DNA of 17,865 nucleotides from Gallibacter sp963634825 (lineage in GTDB: Bacteria > Bacillota > Clostridia > Peptostreptococcales > Anaerovoracaceae). The DNA is taken from the NCBI GenBank assembly GCA_963634825.1, contig CAVHCP010000020.1:1-17865 (forward strand). Direction: 5' to 3'. Made by a program: the position numbers and the translations under genes. This document shows, piece after piece, positions 14,918 to 17,865 of this stretch (position 1 is the stretch's first letter; each line of letters opens with the position of its first letter). The notes beneath the pieces are model-generated. The model worked only from the letters and a program-made list of their open reading frames with translations. It did no database searches and was not told the DNA's origin.

Positions 14918-14946
14918 TTCTCTCTTCCTTCCTTTTTCATTTCTCT
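14906..14946 (-). repeat. Tandem duplication of the start-codon region of the TasA-like gene
   Basis: AGAGAAATGAAAAAGGAA (18 bases, minus strand) occurs twice, at 14906-14923 and 14929-14946, offset by 23. The downstream copy holds the true start; the upstream copy supplies a second ATG at 14940. That ATG opens an eight-codon frame (MKKEGREK) whose TGA overlaps the real ATG as ATGA. It could be a leader peptide or simply a replication-slippage scar; its own ribosome site is weak. Confidence 0.6.
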
Positions 14947-14961
14947 TTTTTTAATTTAACT

Positions 14962-14967
14962 ATTATA
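14962..14967 (-). promoter_or_regulatory. Candidate -10 box for the surface cluster
   Basis: A perfect TATAAT on the minus strand, 45 bases before the start of the TasA-like gene, within the 54-base gap after dprA. No convincing -35 lies at 16-18 bases (GGTAAT is found there), so it may need an activator or be fortuitous. Confidence 0.3.
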
Positions 14968-14971
14968 AAAT

Positions 14972-15853
14972 TTATTTTAGAACGATTACCTTTCCAAGCG
15001 AGGTTGCAACTACACCTTTCATTTCGAGGATCGTCACTATCGCATTTATATATGCCGGCGTATATCCCGTTTCCATACAAATTCGCTCAATACTTATTTC
15101 TCCCCTTCTATTTACTATCGTGTAAATTTCTTTCTCGTCTTCGCCAAGATTTAAGCCTTTTTGCTCCGCTTTTTTCTTATTTACACCTATAGCTCGCAGG
15201 GCGTCATCTATAACAACAATCGGCTCTGCTCCGTCATAAATCAATTTGTTAGATCCAATGCTATATAAGCTGTTTATATTTGCAGGCACTGCCATAACCC
15301 TGCGATTTGCATCCATCGCAAGCTCCGCCGTTATAAGTGCTCCGCTATTTAGGCCTGCCTCGGTAACTATAGTAAGTTCACAAAGTCCGGCTATTATCCT
15401 ATTTCTCTCAGGGAATGTCCATCTCCTTACCTCTGCCTGCGGCGGATATTCTGATATTATAAGACCTGTTTTCTTTAACTTTTCATAAAGACCCCTATTT
15501 ATCGCCGGATAACAAATATCTACTCCGCACCCGAGAACTGCTATAGTATTGCCTTTTTTGTCCATAGCCGCTTTGTGTGCAACAGCATCTACTCCCATTG
15601 CCATCCCGCTTACAACCGTCACTCCATTTTCGCTCAGCTCTGCTGATATCGTATCCGTAACCCATTTACCATATGTGCTCATTTTGCGGGATCCGACTAT
15701 AGCAACTTTTTTTGGATTATTTAAAAGCTCAAGCTTACCTATACAATAAAGCCTTTTAGGTGGCATAGATATTTGCTTAAGCTCTTTTGGGAATGCATCC
15801 GAAGTAATATCTATCACCTCTATGTCTTTATACGTACTATTCAAAAATTCCAT
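14972..15853 (-). CDS. dprA: DNA processing protein DprA
   Basis: DprA binds incoming single-stranded DNA and loads RecA during transformation; it is also widespread in species not known to be competent. The 293-residue protein has the Rossmann-fold DNA-binding domain: VGSR (53-56), SGMAMGVDAVAH (82-93), FPERNR (147-152) and EAGLNSGA (165-172). A C-terminal winged-helix-like domain follows (about 225-293). The N-terminal SAM domain found in some DprA proteins is absent, since the Rossmann region begins within the first 20-50 residues. The start at 15853 has GGAGGG at 7 bases, embedded in the last codons of comM two bases before, so the pair is translationally coupled. Confidence 0.96.
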   Translation of the reverse strand: MEFLNSTYKDIEVIDITSDAFPKELKQISMPPKRLYCIGKLELLNNPKKVAIVGSRKMSTYGKWVTDTISAELSENGVTVVSGMAMGVDAVAHKAAMDKKGNTIAVLGCGVDICYPAINRGLYEKLKKTGLIISEYPPQAEVRRWTFPERNRIIAGLCELTIVTEAGLNSGALITAELAMDANRRVMAVPANINSLYSIGSNKLIYDGAEPIVVIDDALRAIGVNKKKAEQKGLNLGEDEKEIYTIVNRRGEISIERICMETGYTPAYINAIVTILEMKGVVATSLGKVIVLK

Positions 15854-15855
15854 AA

Positions 15856-17424
15856 TCAGCCCTCCTGGTCCCTTCGGTAGCTGAGCGCTTCTGCCAGATG
15901 TGCAAGCTTGATTTCGTCCGAATTGTCGAGATCCGCTATAGTGCGGGCAACCTTAAGCATCTTATGCATTCCCCTCATACTCAATTTTAATTTTTCATAT
16001 GCCTGCTTTAAAAAGGCGGAAGCCTCCTCATCCAATGTGATATATTTTTCGATCATTTTTGCATCCAACCTGCCATTTAAATCGATTTTTTCTCCCTTAT
16101 ATCTTTTTCTTTGAATTTCGCGAACTCTTTCCACCTCCAAAAGCATGCTTTTAGTATCAAGTCTTTTTTTGCTCGCCTCTGCAATATGGCAGTCGCAAAT
16201 TTGCATAGCTTCCTCATATTTAACCTTCGTCATTTTCACATACATATCTATTCTGTCCATAAATGGCGCCGAAAGCTTTTCTCTAAATGCCGCAAGCTGT
16301 GCCTGTGTGCAAACGCATACATTTTCGTCATCTCCCGCATATCCGCATCCACAAGGATTTGCTGCGCAGATGAGAATAAAATCAGCCGGCAGACTCATGC
16401 ACTCCTTATTTCTGACTATTTTTACCTCTCTGTCTTCCATAGGTTGTCTCATTCTCTGCAAAACCTGACTGTTAAATGTATTCACCTCGTCTAAAAAGAG
16501 CACTCCTTTATCAGCGAGTGAAATTTCACCCGGTTTGATCCTGCTACCACCTCCAATGAGAGCCGCAGTCGTAATACTGCTATGAGGCATACGAAAAGGT
16601 CTCCTTGTTACCACCGGCATTTTTTCGTCAAGCATACCCGCAATACTGTAAATTTTAGTCACTTCCTTTTGCTCTTCATAAGTCATTTTTGGCAATACGC
16701 CTGCAAATCTCTTTGCAATCATACTTTTGCCTACACCGGGCGGTCCTTGCAAGAGCATATTATGCCCACCTGCCGCAGATATTATTACTGCCCTCTTTGC
16801 AACCTCCTGTCCATATACCTGCGAAAAATCGAGCCCATCGCCTTCAAAATCAGTCGTTTTTTTAAATTGAAGCCTCCTGATCTCATTTTTCTTTTTTATA
16901 TCCTCTGAGTCTTCCTTTCCACATAAAATGTCAGCAATCTCCTTTAAATTGTTAACTCCTATTATTTTGCTTTCCTTTATAAACAAAGCCTCTTCGATAT
17001 TTTTCATCGGTACTATGATATTTTTTATTCCGTTTTCTTCTGCACACATTGCAAGCGGTAGCAGGCCCGGAACAGGATTTATTTGCCCATCAAGAGCAAG
17101 CTCGCCAAAAAACGCATAATTCTTTTCGTTGAAAGACTCTATCTGCTTCGAAGCTTTTAAAAGTGCCATGGCAATTGCAAGATCATAATGACTTCCGCTC
17201 TTTTTTTTGTCCGCAGGTGCCAAGTTTACCGAAATCCTATTTATGGGAAATACAAATCCGCTATTGCCTACAGCTGCCCGTATTCGCTCTATTGATTCCT
17301 TTATCACAGTATCTGTAAGCCCCACTATATGAAATCCCGGAAGTCCCTTTGATATGTATGCTTCTATCGATGTCAACTCGCCATCCGCTCCGCTAAGCGT
17401 GCAAGTATATATTTTTGATAACAT
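15856..17424 (-). CDS. comM: YifB/ComM-family Mg-chelatase-like AAA+ ATPase
   Basis: ComM is a hexameric DNA helicase promoting branch migration when DNA is integrated during transformation; in non-competent species its role is unclear. The 522-residue protein has the N-terminal ChlI-like domain (to about 170), Walker A GPPGVGKS (227-234), Walker B VLFLDE (308-313), the ANPCGCG motif with cysteines 358 and 360, the paired Cys370/Cys372, and an SAPFMDRID arginine-finger region (385-393). A C-terminal helical domain follows. After Walker B the sequence is VNTFNSQVLQ rather than the common LPEF form, a small divergence. It starts at 17424 after AGAGG, 15 bases from yraN, and ends two bases before dprA. 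Confidence 0.95.
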   Translation of the reverse strand: MLSKIYTCTLSGADGELTSIEAYISKGLPGFHIVGLTDTVIKESIERIRAAVGNSGFVFPINRISVNLAPADKKKSGSHYDLAIAMALLKASKQIESFNEKNYAFFGELALDGQINPVPGLLPLAMCAEENGIKNIIVPMKNIEEALFIKESKIIGVNNLKEIADILCGKEDSEDIKKKNEIRRLQFKKTTDFEGDGLDFSQVYGQEVAKRAVIISAAGGHNMLLQGPPGVGKSMIAKRFAGVLPKMTYEEQKEVTKIYSIAGMLDEKMPVVTRRPFRMPHSSITTAALIGGGSRIKPGEISLADKGVLFLDEVNTFNSQVLQRMRQPMEDREVKIVRNKECMSLPADFILICAANPCGCGYAGDDENVCVCTQAQLAAFREKLSAPFMDRIDMYVKMTKVKYEEAMQICDCHIAEASKKRLDTKSMLLEVERVREIQRKRYKGEKIDLNGRLDAKMIEKYITLDEEASAFLKQAYEKLKLSMRGMHKMLKVARTIADLDNSDEIKLAHLAEALSYRRDQEG

Positions 17425-17439
17425 ATTGTAACCTCTGTC

Positions 17440-17769
17440 CTAAAAGGCATTTTCGATGTGATTTAGCTTAACCTCTATCACATCAAAGCCTACATCATAA
17501 TTGGTAATCTTCTCCGACATCATATAAAGTGCTGCGACCTTCCTCATATGATTCTTTTTTGTCTCATTTACAGCCTCAGCGGGCGTACCCATCAAATCGC
17601 CGCTTCGCGTCTTGACCTCGCAAAAGACAATCCTATTGTCCTTCCTTGCGATTATATCGACCTCGCCAATCCTGCTTCTAAAATTTTTTGCCCGTATCTC
17701 ATATCCCTGAAGCTTCAGATAATTTGCCGCCATATCTTCGCCAAGCTTACCGAATTCTTTTTTATTCAT
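17440..17769 (-). CDS. YraN family (UPF0102) endonuclease-like protein
   Basis: A 109-residue protein with a Holliday-junction-resolvase/PD-(D/E)XK-like fold. Visible are the early GEDMAANYLKLQGYEI segment, RSRIGEVDIIARKDN with the acidic Glu-Val-Asp active-site part, and FCEVKTR with the Glu-Val-Lys catalytic part. The biological role is not established; linkage to comM and dprA is common in bacteria and suggests DNA metabolism. The length is near the family norm of 115-120. The start at 17769 has an excellent AAAGGAGG site. It is the first gene of the yraN-comM-dprA unit, with a promoter candidate just upstream. Confidence 0.93.
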   Translation of the reverse strand: MNKKEFGKLGEDMAANYLKLQGYEIRAKNFRSRIGEVDIIARKDNRIVFCEVKTRSGDLMGTPAEAVNETKKNHMRKVAALYMMSEKITNYDVGFDVIEVKLNHIENAF

Positions 17770-17828
17770 CGCTCCTCCTTTAGGTTGCTATATATGCTTT
17801 TTGGTAATTTTTGGAATTGTTGATTACA

Positions 17829-17857
17829 CTTTACATTATTTTCCATTTGCTGTCAAT
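17829..17857 (-). promoter_or_regulatory. Candidate sigma-A promoter for yraN-comM-dprA
   Basis: A perfect TTGACA (17852-17857, minus strand) is followed after 17 bases by TAAAGT (17829-17834), a 4/6 match. It lies about 60 bases before the yraN start in an AT-rich gap. The -35 is the stronger part of the evidence. Confidence 0.5.
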
Positions 17858-17865
17858 AGTTTTTT

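Noticed and set aside
1..17865. CRISPR array, tRNA or rRNA genes, or insertion sequences
   Set aside because: No spaced direct repeats, cloverleaf-like segments, transposase frames or paired terminal inverted repeats were seen on reading both strands.

Overview
The window reads as chromosomal DNA from a low-GC, AT/ATA-codon-rich Gram-positive bacterium, most likely an anaerobic member of the class Clostridia (Bacillota). This rests on strong GGAGG-type ribosome binding sites, Firmicutes-type YkvI and SipW/TasA proteins, a YraN-ComM-DprA gene order, and the general composition. Genus cannot be fixed by eye. I found no tRNA, rRNA, CRISPR array, transposase, integrase or phage gene. Genes are packed: no gene-free stretch exceeds about 110 bases.

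Layout. (1) 15-4300, minus strand: a probable four-gene unit read murI (glutamate racemase) -> small acidic protein of unknown function -> RarD-type EamA transporter -> a 651-residue protein joining a complete YkvI-like membrane transporter to a complete metallo-beta-lactamase-fold hydrolase. (2) 4390-8169, plus strand: oligoendopeptidase F, then NAD kinase and an RluA-family pseudouridine synthase 12 bases apart. A degenerate 7-base tandem repeat lies between pepF and nadK. (3) 8144-9888, minus strand: a diacylglycerol-kinase-family lipid kinase and pyrroline-5-carboxylate reductase, coupled by an ATGA overlap. proC and the pseudouridine synthase converge and overlap by 26 bases. (4) 9970-14917, minus strand: a five-gene surface cluster. 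(5) 14972-17769, minus strand: yraN, comM and dprA, a tightly coupled housekeeping/competence-type operon with a recognisable promoter at the window edge.

The most interesting part is the surface cluster. In transcription order it encodes a SipW-dependent TasA/camelysin-like protein, a 346-residue membrane-tethered protein ending in a VKTGD sortase-like signal, a SipW-like signal peptidase, a second SipW-dependent TasA-like protein, and a 720-residue secreted protein with isopeptide-domain-like regions, ten cysteines and no anchor. The three smaller exported proteins share a common pattern (an N.G...Y block, then a late IQ/VQ block), so I infer one fibre system: a processing peptidase, two fibre subunits, a wall-anchored base and a large adhesin. 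No sortase is encoded here. The cluster sits directly after dprA, where many Firmicutes carry topA, so it may be accessory DNA.

The other main oddity is the transporter-hydrolase fusion, in which both halves look full length and the junction falls between them without an obvious linker.
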